Below, piece by piece: positions 50,943 to 59,268 of a stretch of DNA of 64,000 bases. The stretch spans positions 1 through 64,000 of the forward strand of contig NZ_BMMW01000007.1 of the NCBI RefSeq assembly GCF_014646135.1. The letters are read 5' to 3'. Source of the DNA: Nocardia camponoti. Lineage in GTDB: Bacteria; Actinomycetota; Actinomycetes; Mycobacteriales; Mycobacteriaceae. Made by a program: the position numbers and the translations under genes. Each line of letters begins with the position of its first letter. Within the stretch, counting starts at the first letter, position 1. The notes below the pieces were generated by a model. That model had not been told where the DNA came from. It worked only from the letters and a program-made list of their open reading frames with translations, and ran no database searches.

Positions 50943-50978
50943 AAATAGGTGGAGCGGGTTCTCCTGCTCCACCTATTT
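50943..50978 (+). terminator. 13-bp perfect terminator hairpin
   Basis: AAATAGGTGGAGC (50943-50955) pairs with GCTCCACCTATTT (50966-50978), with a 10-nt loop, 20 bp after the small membrane protein gene. The 3' arm ends inside the next promoter motif. Confidence 0.75.
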
Positions 50979-51019
50979 AGATACATTAGATATTTAGATA
51001 CATTGGAATCTATAGAACC
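50975..51019 (+). promoter_or_regulatory. Double TTTAGATACATT motif with TAGAACC box
   Basis: ATTTAGATACATTAG (50975-50989) and ATTTAGATACATTGG (50992-51006) are direct repeats with a 17-bp step, followed by AATCTATAGAACC (51007-51019) and the AAGGAGG ribosome site of the gene at 51034. This is the fullest form of the recurring motif. Confidence 0.65.
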
Positions 51020-51033
51020 AAGGAGGTGTGCCC

Positions 51034-52668
51034 ATGGCCGACAAGGGATCGTGGGCAACCATCACCGGAGCCCTCAGTCTCAAAGTGGGTGAAGGGCGCC
51101 CGGCCGGGTCGTGGACACGATTCTGCTGCCCCGCGCACGAGGGCGACGGCGGGCATCACAAGCCCAGCTTGGGCGTCAAATACGACAGTGCGAAGCAGCG
51201 CACCGTGGTGCACTGCTTCGCCGGCTGTTCCGACGAAGCGGTCCTGGACGCTATCGGGCTGAGAGTCCGCGACATGTTCGACCGCAAACTGGAGCCCGGC
51301 AAGAAGCGGCCCACCCCGATCCCACAGCAACGCACCCTCAGCGTCGCCGATCGTGCCATCGCCGCAGCGGGCCTTCCTCCACTTGAGCGGAAGGGACCGA
51401 AGGTCGCCGACAAGCTCGGCGAACAGCTCACTGCGTGGAAGACGGTCGCGCAGTATCTGTACCGCCACGCCGACGGCACGGTGGCGGGCAAGGTCATCCG
51501 CCGCGAAGCCACCTTCGCCAAAGGCCGCGACAAAGACTTTCGTCAGCGCAAGGCCACCGCGACCGGCTGGGAATACACCGCGTTCGACAAGATCCCCTAC
51601 CGGCTGCCCGAACTGCTCGACGCCATCGCCGCCGGGCGCACGATCTACCTCGTCGAAGGCGAGAAGGACGCCGACAACGGCGCGGCCGCAGGCGCGGACA
51701 CCACCACAAACGCTGGCGGCGCGGCCGCATGGACCGCCGCGCACGCCCAGTACCTGCGCGGTGCGCGCCGAGTGGTGATCGTCGTCGACCGCGATGCTGC
51801 GGGCTACCACCGCGCCGTGCGCGTGATGGCCACCCTCGTCGGCCTTGTCGGCGAGATCCGCGTCGTGGAGGCACGCACCGGCAAAGACCTCACCAACCAC
51901 CTCGCTGCGGGCCACGGCTTCGCCGATCTCGTGCCCGTGCCGCTGCTCGATCCCCGCACGCCGTTCGCCCCGGCACGACAGTCAGGAGAAGCTGTGAACG
52001 CCCCCGCCATCGAGAACACCTCGACCTCGATCACCGTCTACACCAAATCCGACTGCGTCCAGTGCGACGCCACCAAGAACATGCTCGATCGGATCGGCGC
52101 CCCGTACCGAGTTGTCGAGCTCGAAGCCGATCCAGCCTCGCGAGCGCGGCTCAAGGAACTCGGATTCATGGCCGCACCCGTCGTAGAAGCCGGTGAGATC
52201 CGGTTCGCGGGCTTCCGGCCCGAGCGGCTCAAGGCCTTGGCGAGCAACATCCGCCCCGAACCACCGCCGCTGTCACAGCCCAGTCCCCAGCCGCAGAGCA
52301 CCGCTGAATCCGACGCGGTCGACCTGGACGCCGTGCGCCAATGGGCCGCGCCGTACCTTCGCTCTGCCCAGCGACGCGGCGACATTCCCGCTGTCGGCTC
52401 ACCCGCGTGGGTCGCACTGCCGAACGGCGACCCCCGCAAGACCGGCGCGATCGTGCAGGCGGCTCTCGATCAGGCCACCGCGGCCGCGATCGCCCCCGCA
52501 CCGGCGCGGTCGGCCTTCGACCAAGTCATCCAGCGCAGCACCAACGCCGCCGCGGCCCCACTCACGCCTCCCGTCCGCACGGACGCATCGTCTCAACGAG
52601 CGCTTGCGGCGGCACCCGCCGATCACCTCGCCCCGGCACGCCAGCACGTTCCCGCCCGCACCCGATGA
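51034..52668 (+). CDS. TOPRIM primase-glutaredoxin-DUF2742 fusion
   Basis: A 544-aa three-part protein. Residues 1-300: a DnaG-like unit with a zinc-site start (FCCPAHEG, CFAGCS), then TOPRIM motifs TIYLVEGEKDADNG (near 205) and VVIVVDRDAAGYH (near 250). Residues about 330-410: a glutaredoxin/NrdH-like domain, ITVYTKSDCVQCDATKNMLD with an intact CxxC, then APVVEAGEIRFAGFRPE. Residues about 433-485: a DUF2742-like unit (YLRSAQRRGDIPAVGSPAWV, NGDPRKTGAIVQAALDQA). It likely primes DNA synthesis on the transferred strand; the redox domain is unexpected. AAGGAGGTG precedes the start. Confidence 0.8.
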   Translation: MADKGSWATITGALSLKVGEGRPAGSWTRFCCPAHEGDGGHHKPSLGVKYDSAKQRTVVHCFAGCSDEAVLDAIGLRVRDMFDRKLEPGKKRPTPIPQQRTLSVADRAIAAAGLPPLERKGPKVADKLGEQLTAWKTVAQYLYRHADGTVAGKVIRREATFAKGRDKDFRQRKATATGWEYTAFDKIPYRLPELLDAIAAGRTIYLVEGEKDADNGAAAGADTTTNAGGAAAWTAAHAQYLRGARRVVIVVDRDAAGYHRAVRVMATLVGLVGEIRVVEARTGKDLTNHLAAGHGFADLVPVPLLDPRTPFAPARQSGEAVNAPAIENTSTSITVYTKSDCVQCDATKNMLDRIGAPYRVVELEADPASRARLKELGFMAAPVVEAGEIRFAGFRPERLKALASNIRPEPPPLSQPSPQPQSTAESDAVDLDAVRQWAAPYLRSAQRRGDIPAVGSPAWVALPNGDPRKTGAIVQAALDQATAAAIAPAPARSAFDQVIQRSTNAAAAPLTPPVRTDASSQRALAAAPADHLAPARQHVPARTR

Positions 52669-52689
52669 CCACCACCGACAAGGAAAGCC

Positions 52690-53184
52690 ATGCCTGAGAA
52701 CGCTCTCCCCAGCATCGACGATGACTACCTCGCCTGGAAGGACAGGCTGACCGAGGTCGCCGAGCTGCGTGGCCAGCAATGGGCAGCGTGGGCGCTGTAC
52801 GGCGAAGACAGCCCCCCGGCCATCACGATCGGCGACAGGATCGACGAACTGTCGGATCAGTCCGCGTGGCCCGAGAGCTGGCGCCGCTTCGGCGGCCAGG
52901 GCGCCGACGATGTCGAAGCCCACCAGGAATTGCTCTCTCGCTCCTACACCGCCTACCGCACCACGATCCTCGACAACGAGAAACGCAGGGCCCAGCGGAC
53001 CCGCCCGACCTTCACCGAGTTGCAGGCCACGCGCACCGGCGCGACCGTACTCCTCACCCCGCCCACGTCACGGGCGATCTCCCCGGCCCACCACCAGCCT
53101 CGGGCAGTGGGAGCCATCGCCCGCACGGGGAGACCTCCGTCCGCCGTCGAGCCGATCATCCAGAACCGCCCCCGCACACGCTGA
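52690..53184 (+). CDS. Hypothetical acidic protein
   Basis: A 164-aa protein with a helical Trp-rich N-terminal half (DDYLAWKDRLTEVAELRGQQ, WPESWRRFGGQGADDVEAHQ) and a disordered basic tail. AAGGAAA precedes the ATG. It is unassigned and lies in the same run as the primase fusion. Confidence 0.5.
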   Translation: MPENALPSIDDDYLAWKDRLTEVAELRGQQWAAWALYGEDSPPAITIGDRIDELSDQSAWPESWRRFGGQGADDVEAHQELLSRSYTAYRTTILDNEKRRAQRTRPTFTELQATRTGATVLLTPPTSRAISPAHHQPRAVGAIARTGRPPSAVEPIIQNRPRTR

Positions 53185-53219
53185 CAGCCTCACGTCCCGA
53201 CGATCCGAAGGAAGCGACG

Positions 53220-53963
53220 ATGACCACCAACATTCCGAGCCGGTCCGCTCCGACCGACGGCCGCTGGGCCCCGGTGCTGTCTCGGCCCAGCTACCCCGAG
53301 CTGAACAAGCCCGAACCAGAGCCGGAGCCCGAACCGGTCGCTGAACCGTCCCCGGAGCCCGCCACGGCACCCGCGCCGCCGCCGGCGGTCGCGCCACCGA
53401 AGCCAGCTGCGCACGCGACCACGGGGCGCCGATTCGCGATGTATGGGATCGCGGCGGCCACCGCTGCCGTCGCGGTCGCCGCGATCTCACTCGCAGTGCA
53501 GAAGGCCACTACCCCCGAGACGATCATCGTGCCTGCGCCGCCGTCGCCGGTGGCCGCGCCCGCCCCGGAAGAACCCGGCTTCGCTGCGGGCGGGCCGTGC
53601 GCGCCGATCACGACCCCGGCCAAAGTTCGGGGCAACGGGCCCGGTGGCACCGACTCGGGCCCGTCAGCGATTCTGGCCTTCGAACACGCCTACTATGCGA
53701 CGCGCTCTGGAGCCAAGGCCCGCGAAGTGGTCACCCCCGATGCGTCGGTCTCCCCGGTCGAGACAATCCAGCAAGGCATCGACACTGTCCCCGTCGGCAC
53801 CGTCCACTGCGTCACGATCACCCCGCACGCGGAGCCGGGCAAGTTCAACGTCGAGATCGTGGCCCGCCAGCAGGCCAACTCGTCGAGCTACCGGCAGATC
53901 ATCACCACCGCGCCCGTCGAGGGGCGAACCCTGATCACCAAGATCACTTCTGCATCGAGCTGA
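53220..53963 (+). CDS. Membrane-anchored Pro/Glu-repeat protein
   Basis: A 247-aa bitopic protein. The cytoplasmic part is rich in Pro-Glu repeats (PEPEPEPEPVAEPSPEP), then comes one membrane helix (about 73-95, AMYGIAAATAAVAVAAISLAV), a Pro-rich spacer and an external domain (about 125-247) with AILAFEHAYYATRSGAKARE and FNVEIVARQQANSSSYRQII. The outer domain resembles the NTF2-like tails of plasmid surface proteins in shape. GGAAGCGACG precedes the ATG. Confidence 0.6.
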   Translation: MTTNIPSRSAPTDGRWAPVLSRPSYPELNKPEPEPEPEPVAEPSPEPATAPAPPPAVAPPKPAAHATTGRRFAMYGIAAATAAVAVAAISLAVQKATTPETIIVPAPPSPVAAPAPEEPGFAAGGPCAPITTPAKVRGNGPGGTDSGPSAILAFEHAYYATRSGAKAREVVTPDASVSPVETIQQGIDTVPVGTVHCVTITPHAEPGKFNVEIVARQQANSSSYRQIITTAPVEGRTLITKITSASS

Positions 53964-53989
53964 ACGACCCCCGTTCTGAAAGGACCGCA

Positions 53990-54265
53990 ATGGCTTTCCC
54001 CGCCACGACCCACGACGAGGTCGTCTCCTACGCCGCGAGCCAGGTCGTCGATGACCTCGCACGGGTCTCGGACATGACCGAGATGCTGATCGAGCAGTGC
54101 CGGGTGCGCGCTCGCGACAGCGCCGCCGAAGAATCCACCGCCACCCCGTCCGGCCCGACCTACACCGCGATCGTCCTCGGCGTCGACCACACCATCGCCC
54201 CACTGCATGGGACCGGGCTGCTCGTCAGTGTCGTTGTCACGACCGAGCTGCGGCCGATTCTCTGA
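53990..54265 (+). CDS. Hypothetical small protein
   Basis: A 91-aa protein (helical start DEVVSYAASQVVDDLARVSD, then a strand-rich end YTAIVLGVDHTI, GLLVSVVVTTELRPIL). GAAAGGA precedes the ATG. Last gene of this run, followed by a terminator hairpin. Confidence 0.55.
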   Translation: MAFPATTHDEVVSYAASQVVDDLARVSDMTEMLIEQCRVRARDSAAEESTATPSGPTYTAIVLGVDHTIAPLHGTGLLVSVVVTTELRPIL

Positions 54266-54300
54266 CCTAGCTGCGTACCCCCGACAGTCCTTCTAACGAC

Positions 54301-54334
54301 CGAATCCACCGGAGACATTGCTCCGGTGGATTCG
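54301..54334. terminator. 14-bp perfect bidirectional terminator
   Basis: CGAATCCACCGGAG (54301-54314) pairs with CTCCGGTGGATTCG (54321-54334), with a 6-nt loop, between the convergent genes ending at 54265 and 54379. Confidence 0.8.
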
Positions 54335-54378
54335 CTGTTTCCGGACCGCCTACCCGCCCAGCCGACAGGGCGGGGCGC

Positions 54379-56019
54379 CTAGTGGCTGTGCCCGCGCGTG
54401 CGGTGCTGGGTCGGCTCATTCACCGGTGCCGCCCCGCGCCGCCGCGTACGCGAATGCTGCTGGGACTTACCCTTGCTCGCCGACGGTGGCGTCATCACCG
54501 CCTGCGCGGCCTCGGCGCTGGCTCCCGCTGCGGCGGCCGCCGTCTTCTCTTCGCCCGGCTCGTGGTCCGCTGACGCGCTCGCGTCCGCAGGCTGTGTCGC
54601 TTCAGCGGCCGCGGGCTCAGCGGCCACGAACGGAACCTCGATGACTTCACCGTCCTGGTCGACGACGAACACGGTGTTCTCGTCGTGGTGTTCCTGCTCG
54701 CTGGATTCAGCGACCTCGGTGTCGGGGACCGACGATGCAGCGGGCTCTTCACTGTCGAGGATGCCGGGGAACTTCTTGGCCAGCGCGGCATCGAACTCGT
54801 CATCGATCTCGCCCACCAGCGTCGCCGCGCGTGCCCGGTCGAACGGGCTTGAGGCATCGGCGCTGTCGAGCCACTCCTGGGCGACATCGCGGCGGGCTTC
54901 GTCCTCGCTCGTGGTCGAGCGGGCGCGCCCGTTCTTGGCCGCGTCGCGCATCACCCACGCGGCGAACCCACTCGGCGCACGGACCTTGCCGCTGTCGAAG
55001 TCGATCGCCGCGACAGCCGCGACTAGATGATCCGGATCGACACCCTCAGCGACCAACGAGGCGAACTGCTGCTCGGCGGTCTCCCACCGCGCATCGTCGA
55101 GCACGCGGTCGGGCACCTTGCCGCGCAGCCGATCCGCCAGCGGACGCGGCTTCGTGCTCGAGTTCTTCTCGGCGGACTCCGGCCCCTGTGCCGAGTTCGT
55201 CTCAGCGGCCTTCTCCTTGATCCAGAACCGGACCAGCTCAGCTTCGTCGCCGCGCTTGTCATGGCGGGAGTCAGCTGCGGCGTAGCGCTGCTCCCAGTCG
55301 GCGTGGTATTCGGGCCGGTTCTCGCGGACCCACTTGCGAGCCTGTTGGAATGGCGTGAGCGTGCCGCCGCCGGTGGCCTTGCTCCACTCGGCGATCAATT
55401 GCTTCTCGTCCAGGTCACGGTTGACCGTGGAGTCGGTGGCGGCATAGGAGCGCTCCCAGTCCGCTGCTCGGTCGGGGTCGGTTGAGTGCAGCCACTCCCG
55501 TGCGGTGGTGAAGTCGCTGCGCTGTTGGTCGCGTCTTTGGTGTCGCGCTGGCCCGGCGGTCCCGGTGTTGTGGATCTCCTCGCTCGACAGGTGCATGACG
55601 TCGACGGCTTCGTGGGAGGCGTTAGCTCGCAGCCAGTCTGTGATCCGGTCCGCCATGTCCTTGGACCCGGCCACGGTCTCGGCGTGATGGTCGGCCCATC
55701 CGGCTTGGACGCCGAACCGGCCGTTCGACAGCGGGCCGACGCGGATCGTCATCCCCGAATCCTCGTGAAGTTCCGACCGAATCGCCTCGGGGCCCAATCG
55801 GTTCCACTCCCCCAGATCGGCGTGGCTGAACCGTCCGATCATCGGCCGGGTCGCGGCGGCACGCTTCCGAGCCGCGTTGTTCGTGTCGTCCCATGCCGCG
55901 CGGCCGCGGCGCTCGCGGATCTCGCGCAGCAGGGTGGCCATGGTGCGCGTCGCGAGGGCGAGCCGCATCATCTCGTCGCGAGGCAGACCCATCACCGGGG
56001 TCTCTACGGGCTGGTTCAT
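54379..56019 (-). CDS. Mobilisation-operon accessory protein with repeats
   Basis: A 546-aa protein encoded after the relaxase (ATGA overlap; AAAGGA 7 nt before the ATG at 56019). The N-terminal 130 residues contain a compact unit (IRVGPLSNGRFGVQAGWADH). Two related helical repeats follow: REWLHSTDPDRAADWERSYA and RKWVRENRPEYHADWEQRYA. The C-terminal third is acidic then Ala-rich and disordered. No enzyme motif is recognised. Its place suggests a relaxosome or post-transfer role. Confidence 0.65.
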   Translation of the reverse strand: MNQPVETPVMGLPRDEMMRLALATRTMATLLREIRERRGRAAWDDTNNAARKRAAATRPMIGRFSHADLGEWNRLGPEAIRSELHEDSGMTIRVGPLSNGRFGVQAGWADHHAETVAGSKDMADRITDWLRANASHEAVDVMHLSSEEIHNTGTAGPARHQRRDQQRSDFTTAREWLHSTDPDRAADWERSYAATDSTVNRDLDEKQLIAEWSKATGGGTLTPFQQARKWVRENRPEYHADWEQRYAAADSRHDKRGDEAELVRFWIKEKAAETNSAQGPESAEKNSSTKPRPLADRLRGKVPDRVLDDARWETAEQQFASLVAEGVDPDHLVAAVAAIDFDSGKVRAPSGFAAWVMRDAAKNGRARSTTSEDEARRDVAQEWLDSADASSPFDRARAATLVGEIDDEFDAALAKKFPGILDSEEPAASSVPDTEVAESSEQEHHDENTVFVVDQDGEVIEVPFVAAEPAAAEATQPADASASADHEPGEEKTAAAAAGASAEAAQAVMTPPSASKGKSQQHSRTRRRGAAPVNEPTQHRTRGHSH

Positions 56020-57620
56020 CGCCGATCCTTTCGCTTTTGGGGAAGTTCGCCTCGCCGGGTCTCCGGTCCGGCCTCGGGCCGGCGGCCCGATTCGATCTGC
56101 TGGGGTACGGGGGTCGCCGTCTGGTGGGTTGTCGGCGAAGATGCGTGGCCACCGTCGGCACTCGCCGTGACCGGCACCAGGGCAGCAGGCCGGGACTCGG
56201 CGCCGTGGGCGCGCACATGCTCGGCAGCCGTCTCGGCACTGCGCATGGCCGTCGTCCGTTCGTGTGTCTGGTGCCAGGCCGCGATCTCGAGTAGGAGTTC
56301 GGCCACGGCGACGGCCAACTGTGCGGAGGCGTCGCGTTGTCGGCCGCGGCCCGACAACAGCCGGACTTCGGCGATCTCGCGCGACGCAGCGCGCAGTGTC
56401 GCCGCGGCACCGGCCGCCGGGACAGGGGACAGTCCGCGCGCGGTGCGCGTCGCCGGGTCCAGCGCCCACGCCGCACGGGAGAGGGGTCCGCGGCGTTCGG
56501 TGCCGTCGGCGACGGCGGCCCACGCGGTGACGACTTCCTGGAGCTCGCGCGCTACCGGGCGTATCTGATCGGGGCTCTGCCGCACGGTGGCAGTCGCCGA
56601 CTGCACCGCTTCGGTGGCGCCGGCCAGTACCTCGTGAGGTTGCCGCGGGGGCGTTGTGCGCGCGCGTGGGGGTCGCTGCCATCGCGCGGTGATGCGCGGC
56701 CACGAGGTATCGGCACCGAGGTGTCGGCTGGGGGCGAACCAGATCGGCTTGCCGGTCTTGGCCGACACGTCCCCCGCCGCGGCGACCGACCAACCACGGA
56801 CTCGGCCGGAGTCATCGCGAACCAGTTCGACAAGAACTCCGTGAGCCTGCAGCCGATCGATGAACTCCTCGGGGCCTCCCGCGATCGCGGCCTCCTCGAG
56901 GATGACCTGACGCAACTGGACACGGGCTGCGGCCCCGGCTTCGGCGCGAAGCATTCCCTCGTCGCCTTCGTTGGCGCGGCGCGTGGCCTTCTCCTGCTCG
57001 CCTCGTGTCGCGGTCGGAGTTTGCGCGAAGGCATCGGGGTCGGCGGTGAACCGCAGCCCGAGTGCCTTCTCCCATCGGCGCGCCACCCGCCGCACCGCCT
57101 TGAAGTCGTTGCTCGGGTAGAACCGCTTTCCGGTGTCCTGGCGGACGAGGACCGCAGCAATGTGAATGTGATCGTTTCCTCCGACCGAGGTGCCGTGGTG
57201 CACCGCGATCCATCGGCACGCGCCGGCGTCGCCGGGCACCGCGATGCCGGTCTCGGCGAGCATGTCCTCAGCGATGCGGCGCCAGGTCTTGGCGTCGAGC
57301 TGACCGTCGGTCGCTTCGATCGCGACTGGCAGGTGCCAGACGTAGCCGTGCTTGGTGTAGCCCGGAGAACCCGGCTCGGGCTGCGAGGACGGCAGACCGG
57401 CCGCGGTGGCCGCCGCGTTCACGTGGCGAGCGAGCTTGCCGATCTCGTCGGGTGCGAAGTCGAAGTCGCCGGGCCCGTCGCGCAGCGGCTGTAGCGCGTC
57501 CGGGTCGCCCTGCCACGCCGCGACGACGGTCGGGTTGGTGTGCTCGTTGTACTTGCCCTCGGAGAACAAGTAGCGCACCAAGCGCTCGCCGTCCCAGCCC
57601 TTGATGACCTTGCCGATCAC
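56016..57620 (-). CDS. Relaxase / mobilisation nuclease
   Basis: A 534-aa relaxase that should nick oriT and lead the strand into the recipient. The N-terminus IGKVIKGWDGERLVRYLFSE is typical of actinobacterial MOB relaxases, and the metal-binding motif is WIAVHHGTSVGGNDHIHIAA (HxH near residues 148-152). A candidate nucleophile Tyr lies in the N-terminal region. The C-terminal half is helical and disordered at its end. The GTG at 57620 overlaps the MobC-like stop (GTGA) and has GGAGA; an ATG at 57653 would add 11 residues. Confidence 0.85.
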   Translation of the reverse strand: MIGKVIKGWDGERLVRYLFSEGKYNEHTNPTVVAAWQGDPDALQPLRDGPGDFDFAPDEIGKLARHVNAAATAAGLPSSQPEPGSPGYTKHGYVWHLPVAIEATDGQLDAKTWRRIAEDMLAETGIAVPGDAGACRWIAVHHGTSVGGNDHIHIAAVLVRQDTGKRFYPSNDFKAVRRVARRWEKALGLRFTADPDAFAQTPTATRGEQEKATRRANEGDEGMLRAEAGAAARVQLRQVILEEAAIAGGPEEFIDRLQAHGVLVELVRDDSGRVRGWSVAAAGDVSAKTGKPIWFAPSRHLGADTSWPRITARWQRPPRARTTPPRQPHEVLAGATEAVQSATATVRQSPDQIRPVARELQEVVTAWAAVADGTERRGPLSRAAWALDPATRTARGLSPVPAAGAAATLRAASREIAEVRLLSGRGRQRDASAQLAVAVAELLLEIAAWHQTHERTTAMRSAETAAEHVRAHGAESRPAALVPVTASADGGHASSPTTHQTATPVPQQIESGRRPEAGPETRRGELPQKRKDRR

Positions 57621-58036
57621 AGCGTCTCCGATCGCAGGACCTTCATCAGCCATGCGTCGATGCGGTCGTTGTTGCGACGCAGGTGTGCCAGCACCGCGGC
57701 CGCTTGGAGTTCGGGGACCTCGTGCGTGGAGTTGGCGTGCTTGGCGATGTCGTTGACGTTGCCCGACACGTTGCCCAGCAGACGACGAAGCTCGCGCACC
57801 TCGTCGGTGAGCGCCTGCACTTCTCCACTGGTGCGCACCTCCGAACCCTCGCGGCGCTTCGCGAACGCTCTGGCCGCACCCACGGCGGCCTGCCCCACGA
57901 AGGCGCCGGGTCGCAACCCCACGGTCGCGGCAGCGGCCTCGACCAACGCCCACTCCGTCGGAGAGAAGGCGACCTTTTTGCGGTCTCGCTTCTCCTCCGA
58001 GTGAGCGCGGTACCGTGCACGGCTCTTCTGAGGCAC
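57617..58036 (-). CDS. MobC-like relaxosome accessory protein
   Basis: A 139-aa protein with a basic start, a ribbon-helix-helix-like unit (KKVAFSPTEWALVEAAAATV, PGAFVGQAAVGAARAF), then a coiled coil (LTDEVRELRRLLGNVSGNVN) and NDIAKHANS, the signature of MobC/BMC-type relaxosome proteins. It should bind oriT and help the relaxase. The GTG at 58036 has AAGGGA 8 nt upstream. The seven-hairpin array lies directly before it. Confidence 0.8.
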   Translation of the reverse strand: MPQKSRARYRAHSEEKRDRKKVAFSPTEWALVEAAAATVGLRPGAFVGQAAVGAARAFAKRREGSEVRTSGEVQALTDEVRELRRLLGNVSGNVNDIAKHANSTHEVPELQAAAVLAHLRRNNDRIDAWLMKVLRSETL

Positions 58037-58056
58037 TGGGTCGTTCCCTTCCCTTC

Positions 58057-58250
58057 ACCGGCGCACCGGAGCGGTGCGCCGGTCCCTTTCACTTCCGGCC
58101 GGCAGCCCCCTGCCGGGCCCTCAATGCCTCCGGCGTCCAGCCGGAGACATTGGAGCCTCTAGAACCACTAGAGGCGATAGAAACACTCGAACCACTTCGA
58201 GTGTGCGTGCGCCCGTCCCCGGGCGCAAGCCAAAAGGTCCCCCTTTTGGC
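58057..58250. other. Seven-hairpin array, candidate oriT
   Basis: Seven consecutive perfect inverted repeats, each with a 4-5-nt loop: 58057-58083 (11-bp arms), 58099-58116 (7), 58128-58146 (7), 58155-58175 (8), 58183-58204 (9), 58209-58226 (7) and 58229-58250 (9). The arm sequences differ from one another. The array lies between the mobC-relaxase operon and the convergent gene end at 58397, the usual position of oriT. A long structured leader RNA is the alternative. Confidence 0.65.
58147..58167 (+). promoter_or_regulatory. Relative of the TAGAACC box inside hairpin array
   Basis: The 21 bases here match 51000-51020 at 18 positions (ACATTGGA..CT.TAGAACCA). The copy overlaps the third and fourth hairpins, linking the mob region to the recurring motif. 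Confidence 0.4.
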
Positions 58251-58396
58251 ATATCTTGCTCACCGGACTTACGTGTTCAGGGCCTCGGGAAAGTTCGAGC
58301 GCCGATTGCGGAATCGAACCCGCCTACACCGGGGCGGTTGAGGCACGGGCGGGCGAAGTCACCCGGCTGGCGGCCGCGTAGGCGGGCGATTTCGCC
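58251..58396. other. Gene-free stretch beside hairpin array
   Basis: No gene is supported. The stretch may hold the mob operon promoter and the 3' end signals of the CPBP gene. Confidence 0.35.
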
Positions 58397-59143
58397 TCAG
58401 AACATGGTCGTGCTGATCACGATCGCGTTGTACGCGGCGTGGCACACCACGGCAGGCCAGAGGGAGCGCGTGTAGGCCGCCAGGCCGGTGTAGATCGCAC
58501 CACCGACCGCTGCCGAGACGATGTTGGTAGCGCCGAACCCACCGTGGGCGAGCGCGAAAGTCACCACGCTGACGGTCGCGGCGAGCAGCACCGCGAGGCC
58601 TCTCACCGCATCGGGAATGCGACTCCAACCCGCCAGCAATCGCTGGACCGCAAGCACCAGACTCCGGTATTGGACCTCCTCAGGGATGGCCGCGACGAAC
58701 ACCGGGATCAACACGACTCCACTGAACCAGCCGCCGTTGACGATCATGTCCCGGCGTTCGCTGCGGGCGGCCTGCTGCGCGGAGTCGACCGCCGGATCCC
58801 ACAGCTGGGTCAGCGTGAGCTGCCCGAGGAAGTGAACGCCGGCCAGGGCTACCGGCACCGCCAGGCACCAGACGAGCCACACGTTCGTGGTCGACTGCGG
58901 CCGAGAAACTGCGGGCCGACACAGCCCGAGCCAGGCCGCTGATGCGGCTCCTTCCGCGCGAATCGTCGAGTGCGGCTCGACGTTGTAGGCGGACTGGTAC
59001 AGGATCATCGCCGCGAGACTCCCCATCGCGATGGCGAACGCGACCGCTTCGCCGAGCAGCCCGGCAACGACCATCGGGCCCACCAGCAGCAGCGGCGTCG
59101 CGAGCATGAGCGCGGCGAAAATTCGGCATCCGGTGCGGATCAT
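58397..59143 (-). CDS. CPBP-family intramembrane protease
   Basis: A 248-aa membrane protein with about seven hydrophobic segments and the three CPBP (Abi/CAAX) motifs: EExxxR in AAIPEEVQYRSLVL, FxxxH in VTFALAHGGFG and HxxxN in VVCHAAYNAIV. Members cleave within the membrane; bacterial ones include bacteriocin self-immunity proteins. Its target here is unknown. It is a single gene convergent with nothing nearby and divergent from the gene at 59269. Confidence 0.85.
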   Translation of the reverse strand: MIRTGCRIFAALMLATPLLLVGPMVVAGLLGEAVAFAIAMGSLAAMILYQSAYNVEPHSTIRAEGAASAAWLGLCRPAVSRPQSTTNVWLVWCLAVPVALAGVHFLGQLTLTQLWDPAVDSAQQAARSERRDMIVNGGWFSGVVLIPVFVAAIPEEVQYRSLVLAVQRLLAGWSRIPDAVRGLAVLLAATVSVVTFALAHGGFGATNIVSAAVGGAIYTGLAAYTRSLWPAVVCHAAYNAIVISTTMF

Positions 59144-59216
59144 GTGCCCCCTCCAGTCGATGACATCTTTCCCGACGATCGGGCACCGCCGGGATGAGCT
59201 GTCGCGAATCGGAACC

Positions 59217-59230
59217 TATAGATACACTAG
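59217..59230 (+). promoter_or_regulatory. TATAGATACACTAG motif
   Basis: TATAGATACACTAG, a copy of the recurring motif, 52 bp before the ATG at 59269. Confidence 0.5.
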
Positions 59231-59268
59231 GCACATCGGATACAACGGCGATGGAAAGGGTGTTCGGT

